Made by a program: the position numbers and the translations under genes. From CALJTV01 sp036821185 (lineage in GTDB: Bacteria > Chloroflexota > Dehalococcoidia > GIF9 > UBA5629), in contig DAISKD010000001.1 in the NCBI GenBank assembly GCA_036821185.1, forward strand, positions 591,063 to 655,062: a DNA stretch of 64,000 nucleotides, given 5' to 3'. Positions within the stretch are counted from its first letter, which is position 1. Each line of letters starts with the position of its first letter. A model generated the notes under the pieces. That model saw only the letters and a program-made list of their open reading frames with translations. It did not search any database and had not been told where the DNA came from. This document shows, piece by piece, positions 42,530 to 50,637 of this stretch.

Positions 42530-43540
42530 TTAATGGTCCCTGGCTTTCACAGACTTAACGATAGCATCGGCAAAGCCCGGCAGAAAATCAGCCTGGTAGC
42601 GTTCTATTTCGCCCTCGTCACAGAGCTGGGCTAACTGTGGGTCAAGCGGTATTTGCGCAAGTAAAGGCGCACCTGCCAGACTTGCCATCTCCTCGCCCCG
42701 GCTTTTACCGAAAACTTCTATCCGCTTGCCCGTCTCAGGCACGACCAGGTAACTCATGTTTTCCACAACACCAATAATAGGGATGTGCAGGGCCTGCTGT
42801 GCCATTTTGATAGCCTTACGCACCACCATCGCCGCCAGTTGCTGGGGACTGAAGACCACTATCACACCCGAGACCGGTAGCGATTGCATCACCGTAAGAG
42901 GGGCATCTGCGGTCCCCGGTGGCAGATCAACTACCAGGTAGTCCAGCCGCCCCCATAACACGTCCTCCCAGAACTGAATAATCGCCTTTCCAATCAGCGG
43001 CCCCCTCCAGATTACAGCATCATCCTCGTGTGGCAAGAGCAAGTTGATGGACATAATCTCAATCCCCATCCGGGTCAGCACCGGCAACAGCCCATTCTCG
43101 CCCCCTTGAGGGCGCTCACTGATGCCAAACATCTTAGGTATACTGGGACCGGTGATATCAGCGTCCAGTATGCCCACATCGTACCCGCACCGGGCGAGCG
43201 AAATAGCAGCCAGACCGCTTACCAGCGACTTGCCGACGCCCCCTTTACCACTCACTACAGCAATCACGCTGCCGACCTCGTTAATATCTTTGGGCCTCAT
43301 CTCCACAAAATCGACGCTTATCTCTCTGATATCCGGGAGCTGCTTGTTGATAACTTCTTGCACTTTTGCTTTGAGCCAGTCCTTTGATTCCTGGCTAAGG
43401 GCTGCTGACGCAAGACGGATATCAACTCTTTGGTCCTGAATGTCTACTTGTCTGACCAGGTTAAGCTCTGGCAGACTGCGCCGCACCCCTGGCACCAGGA
43501 TTTCTTCAAGGCAGTTAAATACTTGCTTTTGTTCTATCAA
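42530..43540 (-). CDS. Mrp/NBP35-type iron-sulfur carrier ATPase lacking the CxxC motif
   Basis: A 336-residue protein with an N-terminal MIP18/DUF59-type domain (about 1-90) and a Mrp ATPase: SGKGGVGKS, DADITGPSIPKMFG, VVDLPPGTAD. Mrp proteins carry [4Fe-4S] clusters to apo-enzymes using a C-terminal CxxC that usually follows ENMSY. Here the corresponding segment reads ENMSYLVVPETGKR with no cysteine, so cluster bridging may be lost. TTG start with AAGGAGA upstream. It overlaps the methyltransferase gene by 26 bases. Confidence 0.85.
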   Translation of the reverse strand: MIEQKQVFNCLEEILVPGVRRSLPELNLVRQVDIQDQRVDIRLASAALSQESKDWLKAKVQEVINKQLPDIREISVDFVEMRPKDINEVGSVIAVVSGKGGVGKSLVSGLAAISLARCGYDVGILDADITGPSIPKMFGISERPQGGENGLLPVLTRMGIEIMSINLLLPHEDDAVIWRGPLIGKAIIQFWEDVLWGRLDYLVVDLPPGTADAPLTVMQSLPVSGVIVVFSPQQLAAMVVRKAIKMAQQALHIPIIGVVENMSYLVVPETGKRIEVFGKSRGEEMASLAGAPLLAQIPLDPQLAQLCDEGEIERYQADFLPGFADAIVKSVKARDH

Positions 43541-44039
43541 TGCTGTCTCCTTCTCGCCAGTCTCTTTTCTTCAAGAAACGATATGTTCTCTTGCACTCCA
43601 ACGAAAGTTTAAATAGCCCGCCCTCGGTTACTGCACGCACCAGCTCATCCCGTTTTAAATGATGGTCGCTCACAGATAACAGCCCTTCTCCCTTCAGTAC
43701 CCGATGCAGCTCTGCCAGGACCTTACCGCGGTCATCCAGGTGGTGAATGACATCGTACAATATGACTACATCTATACTCCCAGAGGGCAACCCGGTATCA
43801 CAGTCTGAAAGGATGGTCTGTACATTTGGTAGCCCCTTTCCAGCAGCCAGTCTGCTGACCGCTGCCACAGCAAACGGACTCTTGTCCAGGGCATAGACTT
43901 TACCGCTTTCTCCCATCAGTATTCCTACCTCCTTCAGGACCTCCATCCGGGGCAACAGGAGGTCCCTGAACTTATAGCCCAAGGACATGAGCCAGAAATG
44001 TAGCCTAGACTCGTTTTTTGTTCCCTTTTCCGTAGACAT
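43515..44039 (-). CDS. Class I SAM methyltransferase-like protein, motif I missing
   Basis: A 174-residue protein whose second half is clearly a SAM-dependent methyltransferase: SGKVYALDKSPFAV (post I), SIDVVILYDVIHHLDD, LAELHRVLKGEGLLSVSD. The first half goes straight from LKEVGI to LMGESGKV. In related proteins a beta-strand with the glycine-rich SAM loop (D/E-x-G-x-G-x-G) occupies that place, about 20 residues. An in-frame deletion of the SAM-binding loop is likely, so the product is probably inactive. Upstream start ATG 44039. Confidence 0.7.
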   Translation of the reverse strand: MSTEKGTKNESRLHFWLMSLGYKFRDLLLPRMEVLKEVGILMGESGKVYALDKSPFAVAAVSRLAAGKGLPNVQTILSDCDTGLPSGSIDVVILYDVIHHLDDRGKVLAELHRVLKGEGLLSVSDHHLKRDELVRAVTEGGLFKLSLECKRTYRFLKKRDWREGDSIDRTKASI

Positions 44040-44128
44040 TGTAATTCCCACAATTTTACCGCAGCCAAAACACCCGCGGTCAGGAAAAATGGCCAGATAC
44101 CAAGCCTTTTACCCCGCCACCACTTTTT

Positions 44129-44466
44129 CTAGTGGTCACATACATTGTCGCCCACTTCAAGGTTACCCTGCAAGTACCGCAACACGGCTTTCTCCGGATC
44201 ACTCTCCATCACGCCAACAACTACATTAATCCGGTTCTGCTGAAATAATGCCTGAGCTCTGGGCCCCATACCGCCTGTCAGCACCACCGAGACATCCTGC
44301 TCCGCCAGCCATACCGGTAGAAAGCCCGGCTGGTGCCCCGGCGAATTTACAATCTGCTTCTTGACGATGCATTTTTTGTAGCATCAACATCAATCAGGGC
44401 GAACTGCTCGCAATGCCCGAAATGGGGCGATATCATGCCACCACTAAGTGGGACGGCAAATCTCAT
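44129..44466 (-). pseudogene. NifX/NifB-type dinitrogenase iron-molybdenum cofactor domain protein, frameshifted
   Basis: The gene starts ATG 44466 after a perfect AAAGGAGGT and reads MRFAVPLSGGMISPHFGHCE, the family start. After codon 35 or so the frame hits TAA. In the next frame it continues ...KKQIVNSPGHQPGFLPVWLA, VLTGGMGPRAQALF, to TAG 44131-44129. The switch falls at a run of six A (T6 at 44372-44377); seven A would restore one frame of about 112 residues. Either a single-base deletion, slippage, or a sequencing error. Confidence 0.75.
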
Positions 44467-44482
44467 GCGTAACCTCCTTTGC

Positions 44483-44779
44483 CTATTCCTTCACTTTGAG
44501 CCTGTAAATTGGTTTTCCATTTTCAAAACAGATTTCTACGCTTACCCGTTTCCCTTCAGCGAGATATCTCTCAGACTCATCGCGCAACTTCTTTGATTCC
44601 GGTGACTTCAAAAAGGAGACCAGCGCCTCGAACCTCTCCTCCAGCTCACGATTTCCCGCTGCACCCTGCCTTAGAAGTTCGAGCAGACAATTGTTCATCT
44701 CCTGTTCAGCCAGACATTTGATACACTTGCCCGGGACTGCGGTTGTAGAGTACCTGGGGTCAAGGCTGATAGGTTCCAT
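44483..44779 (-). CDS. Small helical protein with N-terminal Cys pair, paralogue of the 37.3-kb gene
   Basis: A 98-residue protein of unknown function. ATG 44779 has AAGGAGG upstream. A CIKC pair (about residues 18-21) is followed by helices ELEERFEALVSFLKSPESKK and SERYLAEGKRVSVEI and a basic tail. The last 55 residues match the protein at 37254-37523. It lies between the zinc-ribbon and NifX-type genes of the cofactor cluster and is intact. Confidence 0.65.
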   Translation of the reverse strand: MEPISLDPRYSTTAVPGKCIKCLAEQEMNNCLLELLRQGAAGNRELEERFEALVSFLKSPESKKLRDESERYLAEGKRVSVEICFENGKPIYRLKVKE

Positions 44780-44793
44780 AACAGAAAACCTCC

Positions 44794-45030
44794 TTAATGA
44801 CGATGGCATCCCTCGTCCGTCGAGCAGGGGGGTGTATCACAACGCTCCGTCCTGCCGCAGCACGTAACACCCGATGCCCGCGACTCCGTTTTTACCAGGT
44901 AAGATGCCGAGATAAGTCTCTTCACTTCCTGGCTGCCACAATTCGGACAGCACACCGCTTTACCAGTCTCGCGTACCAAGGACTCGAATATCCTGCTGCA
45001 GCTCTGACATTTGAAGTCGTAGATCGGCAT
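44794..45030 (-). CDS. FmdB family zinc-ribbon protein
   Basis: A 78-residue protein with the FmdB start MPIYDFKCQSCSRIFE and two CxxC pairs (CQSC, CPNC) that bind zinc. The Cys- and His-rich tail (CCGRTERCDTPPC) is common in such cluster-associated members. FmdB was named for regulation of formylmethanofuran dehydrogenase; the role here is unknown. Intact gene in the cofactor cluster. Confidence 0.85.
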   Translation of the reverse strand: MPIYDFKCQSCSRIFESLVRETGKAVCCPNCGSQEVKRLISASYLVKTESRASGVTCCGRTERCDTPPCSTDEGCHRH

Positions 45031-45092
45031 AATAGTATCGCCTCCTTCCTTTCAACGACTGCTGTTGTCGTCCACACGCGTAAGGCGCAGAC

Positions 45093-45970
45093 TCACCGCG
45101 CGGCATCACCGCCATTGCGAACCAACCTTGTGCAGTTATACCATAACTCCTCCAATCTTGTAGCAAGTTCCCTTTTTGAGTATTTCACTACAGGTACTCC
45201 CTTTATGATTGCATTTGAGAAAGCATCATCGTAAGGAATCTTACCGCCAATCACAAGCCCTGATTGAGACAAAAGTCTTCGATCTTGCGAGCATTCTCTT
45301 CGTGGATATCATATTTATTGATGCATACCAGAGCCGGGACTCCAAAATGTCTGCAGACCCCGACCACCCTCTCCAAATCGTGTATCCCGGAAAGCGTTGG
45401 CTTTGTGACCAGAAGGGCCAGACTTGCCCCGGATAAAGACGAAATCACCGGGCAACCGATGCCCGGCGGACCATCGCTGATTATATAATCAAGCCCCTCC
45501 TCCCCCGCTATCCGCTTTGCCTGCTCCCTGATCAGGGCTACTAGCTTCCCCGAGTTCTGCTGCGCTATCCCCAGTCTGGCGTGCACCATGGGACCGTAGC
45601 GCGTATCCGATATAAACCAGTGCCCGGAAAGGTTCTCCTTCATCGCTATCGCTTCCGGAGGACAGATATGAAAGCAAAAGCCACAGCCCTCACATGACCT
45701 GGTGTCAACACTGAAATCACGAATCGCCTGGAAACGACACAACTACTGGCACAAACCGCACTGTGTGCATTTCTCGCTGTCAATAACTGCAACCCGTCCG
45801 CTCCAGAATTCATGGCTCTGGCGCACAGTCGGCTGGAGAACGAGGTGTAGGTCGGCAGCATCCACATCACAGTCACACAACACCTTACCCCGCGCCAGAA
45901 CGGCAAACGAGGCGACAATGCTGGTCTTCCCGGTACCACCTTTACCGCTTAACACTACCAGCTCTCTCAC
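45093..45970 (-). pseudogene. MinD-type ATPase with ferredoxin insert, interrupted by a stop and a frameshift
   Basis: GTG 45970 begins MRELVVLSGKGGTGKT, with CDCDVDAADLHLVL (A-prime motif) and then two inserted [4Fe-4S] motifs. The first reads CTQCGLCQ, TAG (45745-45743), LCRFQAI, so the amber codon falls inside the cluster motif. The same frame continues through CEGCGFCFHICP and DGPPGIGCP to TGA near 45253. The expected tail (LVIGGKIPYDDAFSNAIIKG onward) is found in another frame down to 45093, so a single-base loss follows. It overlaps the upstream MinD gene by 29 bases. Confidence 0.8.
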
Positions 45971-46806
45971 GTATTATGCCTCCGATTCTGTCAAATAATT
46001 CCACAAAACGTTTCCTCCACAGGGGTAAGCCAGCAGCCAGAGTTATGCCTTCCGAATACAGCCGAGCTATTTCCATATCGAGCGGGATGGTAAGCAAGAC
46101 CGGTATGTCCTCTTTCCTACAATAGCTCTCAACTCCGCTATCCCCGATGCCAGCTCGGTTGATGACCACACCGCAAGGCATATCAAGCTCTCGCACCATC
46201 TCCACAGCCAGAACCAGGTCGTTGAGCCCAAAGGGAGTCGGCTCAGTCACCAGCAGACAGAAGTCGCTACCCTTCACCGCCTCCACCACAGGGCACGATG
46301 TCCCCGGCGAGACATCCACAATCACCACACCGTCCCGATTGGCAAGCTGCTTCACCTTTCTGATCACCGGCGGTGCCAGCGGCTCGCCTACGTTGAGTCT
46401 GCCCTGGACAAGCCTTATCCCTTCTGATTCGCCCCCTCCGGACGCCAATTTCCCTCTCCACCTCGCTTATAGCCCCTTCAGGGCAGAGGTAGCTGCACGC
46501 TCCGCAGCTGTGACATAGCTCAGGAAAAGTCAATACATATTTGGGAACGACCGCAATCGCATGATAGACACAGACCTCAGCACACTTACCATAATAATTA
46601 CACCTTTCTCTATCCACTTCCAGGACAGGTATGGAAACTGCCCTGCGTCCGATTACAGTCGGGTGCAACAGCAAATGTGCGTTAGGCTCTTCCACATCGC
46701 AGTCGAGGAGCTGGACATTTGTCCTCCCTTTTAAGGAAAGGGCAAGACTGATAGCTACCAAGGTCTTGCCCGTTCCCCCTTTGCCACTGGCTACGGCTAT
46801 AATCAT
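45942..46806 (-). pseudogene. MinD-type ATPase with ferredoxin insert, frameshifted
   Basis: ATG 46806 (overlapping the upstream zinc-ribbon stop as ATGA) begins MIIAVASGKGGTGKTLVAI, with DCDVEEPNAHLLL and two cluster motifs (CNYYGKCAEVC, partly degenerate, and CHSCGACSYLCP). After EVEREIG the frame shifts; the rest (GIRLVQGRLNVGEPLAPPVI, VDVSPGTSCPVVEAVK, to 45942) lies one base away. The switch is at a run of five G on the coding strand (C5 at 46432-46436). The first motif has one fewer cysteine than the usual four. Confidence 0.78.
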
Positions 46807-47018
46807 GCTCGAACCGTTCTGGTGCCACACTTGGGACAGGTCACATTGTAGCACGGGGTGCCCGCCTGATGCGGCACTTTATGTCCGCATTTTGGACAGA
46901 CACACTCTCCACCAGGCCCGGCGCCGGGGCGGTTCCCGCCCATCCTCCCGGCATCACGACCCCTACCTGTGCCTGGACCGCTGCCCCACGGTGGCCCCAT
47001 GCCATCCCCTCTGGGCAT
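46803..47018 (-). CDS. Small Gly-rich zinc-ribbon protein of the cofactor cluster
   Basis: A 71-residue protein: a Met/Gly/Pro/Arg-rich N-terminal half (DGMGPPWGSGPGTGRGRDAG) and a C-terminal double ribbon CPKCGHKVPHQAGTPC with CPKCGTR. Such proteins occur regularly beside MinD and NifX genes in anaerobes. ATG 47018 has GGAGG seven bases upstream. Its TGA overlaps the next ATG. Intact. Confidence 0.75.
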   Translation of the reverse strand: MPRGDGMGPPWGSGPGTGRGRDAGRMGGNRPGAGPGGECVCPKCGHKVPHQAGTPCYNVTCPKCGTRTVRA

Positions 47019-47061
47019 AATCACACCTCCATTGTTATTCCGATTTCAATCGGTCTTCAAT

Positions 47062-47375
47062 TTAATGTCGTTCGAGCTGCTCTATTTTGGACTGTATTTC
47101 CGCCAATTGCGTTTGTAGTGCTTGCAATTGTGCCTTAAGTTGCTCCAGTTCTCGTTCTGACCCTGGCGACCCGGGACCCCCGATATTTCTGCCAGACCAG
47201 CCACCGGTGCCAAAGTGACTCGGTACACTGGGCTGAACACTGGCTCGGTACTCACCCCTTTTATGGGCTTCGACGGCATCCCTCACCCTCCCGGAAACAC
47301 CGGTCACCACCTCGATGCCACAGGATGACAACACCTGATAGGCATTGGGACCACAGCTGAGATAGCGATCTTCAT
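47062..47375 (-). pseudogene. NifX-type protein with coiled-coil tail, internal deletion
   Basis: ATG 47375 with AAGGAGA upstream starts MKIAIS, the family start. Six codons later the sequence jumps to CGPNAYQVLSSCGIEVVTG, normally about 70 residues further on, in another frame. The rest reads through to a coiled-coil tail (ELEQLKAQLQALQTQL, IQSKIEQLE) and stops at 47062. An internal deletion of roughly 200 bases that also broke the frame is the simplest reading. Confidence 0.7.
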
Positions 47376-47705
47376 TACTTCGTCTCCTTGCTCAATTCCC
47401 TTACCCGGTCTTCAATCCGCTCCAGCCCCCCTTTATAGCCTCCGCCTGTCCTTTCAGATAGCTGATCTCCTCCTCCCTGCTCATCGGCTGAGCGAAAAGG
47501 GCATAGCCAGGGGCAGGCTGAGCTGCATAATAGGGACGATAGACCGGCGGATATGTCCAAGGCGCTGCACCACCCCAGCCGAGGAAGTATCAGTATCTGG
47601 GTAGACCACCCCTACCAACCCCGACAAATGGCCACGGAGGGGAAGCACCCCGGAAGCCAAACCCCAGCCTCTACCGAGGCCAGGACCTCTACCAAACGGA
47701 TACAT
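47375..47705 (-). pseudogene. DUF5320-like Gly/Pro-rich protein, three lesions
   Basis: Start ATG 47705 (MYPFGRGPGLGRGWG) with GAGGTGG upstream. The family-like sequence then moves frame near 47659-47661 (to GFRGASPPWPFVGVGRGG). It meets TGA at 47592-47590 where a Trp would fit, continues WGGAAPWTYPPVYRPYYAAQ and MSREEEISYLKGQAEAIK, and moves frame again at a C6 run (47426-47431) to GLERIEDRVRELSKETK. TAA overlaps the next gene's ATG. Two single-base losses and one nonsense codon. Confidence 0.72.
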
Positions 47706-47828
47706 AGCTACCACCTCATTTCTGCAATTAATTTCTTTTTAATTTCAGCTCCAGCTTTCGATTTCACCACATCTGTGCCCAAGCAGAACAAACACGGCGC
47801 CACTGAACTCACACCCTATAGCCCGTCG

Positions 47829-48355
47829 CTACCACCTCCTCCCGCCACGACACCTTCCCCGGCCACCGCCCATCTTGATGACCCCCGGCGGCGATACCGG
47901 TACAACCACCGGGTCATGACACGTGGGACATGCCTCTGGCTGAACTCCGACTAAAAACTCAAAAGGCACGTCCCACTCATGTCCATTACCACAGCGAAAG
48001 CGACGCGATGCCAGCTCAAAGTTTCCCCCCTCCACCCTCAGCGCCTTGCCATTGATCAGAGCATCGGCCACCTTGTGCCTCGCCGAATTTAGCACTCGCT
48101 GAAAAGTAGGGCGGGAAATGCCCATCTCTTTCGCGCAGTCCTCCTGCTCTAGACCTTCCAAATCTTTAAGTCTCAAAGCTTCAAGCTCCTCCACCGCTAA
48201 CTGCACCTCCTCAAGCAAGTACATCGGCACCGCCGTGGGTTTGAAATAAAACGCCCGCGGCAACACCTCACCCGCCGCCACTTTACCGGCCTGCCGACAA
48301 CCCTCTTGCCTGCCTCCGCCCCAGAATTTACGTCCTCATCGGTAATTTTTAGCAT
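47829..48355 (-). pseudogene. DUF134 family predicted DNA-binding protein, frameshifted near its start
   Basis: The long frame encodes FYFKPTAVPMYLLEEVQLA, VEELEALRLKDLEGLEQED, an HTH (MGISRPTFQRVLNSARHKVA) and a Cys-rich Gly tail. It lacks the family's opening RPxxxRRV. That opening (GRPVKWRRVRC) is present just upstream in another frame, from ATG 48355. One base is missing near 48263. A GTG at 48281 could still give a protein without the N-terminus. DUF134 genes often head these clusters and are thought to regulate them. Confidence 0.65.
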
Positions 48356-48480
48356 ATGCCCATAATTATTTTGCCACATCGTTGTCAATAAAGTTAAGAC
48401 GAAAAATCAAAGTGATCGATAAGAGGGCTTCTTTTCAGGGATCCCGCTCAAAAAATATCCGCGGGCTTTTGGTAAATAGA

Positions 48481-48514
48481 GGAGGGTGTGCTCTGGTTGC
48501 AGAGCGCACCCTCC
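48481..48514 (-). terminator. Intrinsic terminator after the carboxylesterase gene
   Basis: GGAGGGTGTGCTCT (48481-48494) pairs with AGAGCGCACCCTCC (48501-48514), 14 pairs with one G-U, 6-base loop. On the minus strand it follows the esterase stop by 24 bases and runs into TCTATTT. Confidence 0.75.
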
Positions 48515-48538
48515 TTCGCTATCAGGTGGCTGCCAGGG

Positions 48539-50398
48539 TTATTTAAATTGCACCGAGTTAATGATCTCGGTCTTCTGATTTGGAGAGGCAAATGGGAAGT
48601 AAGCCGGGACAGTGAATACCTCTATGATAACCCACTTGCCACCTTTAATTAGCCCTAAGAGCAATCCCTCATATTTGCCAACAGCACCGGTGTAAGTCAC
48701 CTCAGCCCGGGTGGCTTTGGTGCCGTCGATGGTGACCTCGCTGGCATTAAACGTGTCGATGGTCTTGTTGCCATCTGCTGCCAGGTGCGCTGCAAACACT
48801 GCTTTGAGATCGGCGCCCTCTGACTGGTCGCGGATGATAACCCTGACTGCCGGCACATTGTAATTGCCAGCGCCAACACGCCAGACAACGCTCGGCCCCA
48901 GGTCGCCAGTTTTCGGTGCCCAGTTACTGGGGTACTGCAGGGAGAAATTGTATTCGGAATTGGTGTAAGTAGCCTGCCCCGCAGTTTCACCAGCAGCAGG
49001 CTGCGCTCTGTACAGACCGGTCTTTACCTCCAGCGGCTCCCCGATTTTGAGATACCGGTCAGTGGTCGGATCGTATGGCGGCCATTCGATGAGCCTCGGG
49101 ACACTCGGGTTTCCCGTCCTAGCGAATTGGACCCACATACTGACCATCGCCTTAGACACTTTTACATCGACATCACACATGCCCTCTCTCTTGCTCAAAT
49201 CGGAAAACAGATAGGCAATGCTGAGACAATGGGTGCCACCTCCCCTACCGCATTGCCCATGGTCGAAGACCCAGGCATAGACCGGTGCCGAGACGGAGCC
49301 CATGGCAGCCGCAATAGATTTGTCAAAATACTGGTTCCAGGAGCCGGCTAGGTCGTTGCTGCCGCTGCCTATCATCAGGGGGACATTGTGCTGTTTGCCC
49401 GCCTGAAAAATGTTCAACGGGTAATCCGGAAGAAACCAGCCGTCAACATTTGGTAATTGCAAGTCGGTTCCGCTGGTGCTTACCGGCACCGCCGCCACAA
49501 TCTGGTCAGCACTGAGAGCACGCAATTTAGCCAGCAGGTCAGGACCTTCGGAAATGCCAAGTTTGGCTACCAACTTTTCACCCCGCTGCTCCATCTCCGA
49601 TAGCGGCGGGGTACGAGTATTGCCATAAAACCCGGCATCGGCAATCGCTTTGTGGAAAAGACCCTTGCCAAAGGGCGATGCCATAAGATACAGGACTGAT
49701 TCACCTCCCGATGAGCAACCATATATCGTTACATTGTTAGGGTCTCCACCAAAGGCGGCGATGTTTCTCTGTATCCATTGGAGGGCAGCAACCTGGTCCA
49801 TAAGCCCATAGTTGCCGGAAACTCCCCTTCCCGACTCTTTACTGAGCAGCGGGTGGGCAAAGAAACCCAGCCCACCCAGCCGATAGGCGATGGACACAGC
49901 AACGACATCGTTCTGTCCGGCAAAGTAGCTCAAATCGATGCGTGAGGAACCGATGACCATGGCACCGCCATGAATATAGACAAACACCGGCAGACGATCG
50001 GTGGTGCTTTTGGCAGGAGTGAACACGTTGAGACAAAGACAGTCCTCGCCCCGCCTTGCCTCTTCAGTCGTCAGACGCGTCTTTTGTTGGGGACAAATCG
50101 GGGCATACTCTTTGCAGTCGAGAACACCTTGCCAGGGTTTGACCGGTTGTGGCGGCCTCCACCGTAAATCGCCCACAGGTGGTGCCGCGAACGGTATACC
50201 TTTGTATACCCGTACCTCTTTACCGGCTTCGGTCACCACCACCCCAGAGACCAGTCCGCTGTCCGTCTTGATGGGATCAGTTATCGGGACTGAGTCCGGA
50301 ACCGCCGTGGGCTTTACCCCGCATGACGCGACTAGCGAGGTGGCAACCACCAAGAGCGTAAAAATTGCTACCAGTTTGTAGAATAAAAAGCTTCTCAC
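48539..50398 (-). CDS. Type B carboxylesterase lipoprotein with C-terminal PsbP/DcrB-like domain
   Basis: A 619-residue exported esterase. The N-terminus carries a hydrophobic segment with lipobox-like LVASC. The alpha/beta hydrolase part (about 45-480) has FVYIHGGAMVIGS (oxyanion), the nucleophile in YGCSSGGES (GxSxG, with Cys in place of the common Glu), and DEDCLCLNVF-like GEDCLCLNVF. The last 120 residues (SEYNFSLQYPSNWAPK onward) form a PsbP/DcrB-like domain. GTG start after GGGGGG. Substrate unknown; likely acts outside the membrane. Confidence 0.85.
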   Translation of the reverse strand: MRSFLFYKLVAIFTLLVVATSLVASCGVKPTAVPDSVPITDPIKTDSGLVSGVVVTEAGKEVRVYKGIPFAAPPVGDLRWRPPQPVKPWQGVLDCKEYAPICPQQKTRLTTEEARRGEDCLCLNVFTPAKSTTDRLPVFVYIHGGAMVIGSSRIDLSYFAGQNDVVAVSIAYRLGGLGFFAHPLLSKESGRGVSGNYGLMDQVAALQWIQRNIAAFGGDPNNVTIYGCSSGGESVLYLMASPFGKGLFHKAIADAGFYGNTRTPPLSEMEQRGEKLVAKLGISEGPDLLAKLRALSADQIVAAVPVSTSGTDLQLPNVDGWFLPDYPLNIFQAGKQHNVPLMIGSGSNDLAGSWNQYFDKSIAAAMGSVSAPVYAWVFDHGQCGRGGGTHCLSIAYLFSDLSKREGMCDVDVKVSKAMVSMWVQFARTGNPSVPRLIEWPPYDPTTDRYLKIGEPLEVKTGLYRAQPAAGETAGQATYTNSEYNFSLQYPSNWAPKTGDLGPSVVWRVGAGNYNVPAVRVIIRDQSEGADLKAVFAAHLAADGNKTIDTFNASEVTIDGTKATRAEVTYTGAVGKYEGLLLGLIKGGKWVIIEVFTVPAYFPFASPNQKTEIINSVQFK

Positions 50399-50427
50399 GC
50401 TAACCCCCCTTACACCATAGTACTAAC

Positions 50428-50456
50428 ATCATAAGCAACAAAATGGCGGTCGTCAA
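50428..50456 (-). promoter_or_regulatory. Promoter of the carboxylesterase gene
   Basis: On the minus strand TTGACG (50456-50451), 17 bases, TATGAT (50433-50428), 30 bases before the GTG. Confidence 0.7.
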
Positions 50457-50637
50457 TACTTATGAAGCTGTACTACCCAAAGCTACTAGTCGACGTCAGA
50501 AGAAATCAGGGTCGAGGTCATCAAGCTGGCAACCCACTGGACTTTTATCCTTAACGCATCTGCATTATACTGTAAGGTGCGCAAACAGTCACAAAACTCG
50601 ATCTTAACAGACTCGGTTATTATAGGAGGCACAGGAA

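Noticed and set aside
44366..44384. Programmed ribosomal frameshifting in the NifX-type gene
   Set aside because: No stimulatory element was seen and several neighbours are broken in ways that cannot be programmed. Kept only as a slippage possibility.
45743..45745. TAG read as pyrrolysine
   Set aside because: The same gene has a second, downstream frameshift, and neighbours carry unrelated lesions. A plain nonsense mutation is simpler. No pyl gene is visible in the window.
40889..48355. Whole cofactor cluster explained by sequencing error
   Set aside because: Not fully excluded: several lesions are at homopolymers. The internal deletions, nonsense codons and missing CxxC are not homopolymer errors, and the rest of the window is clean, so decay is preferred.
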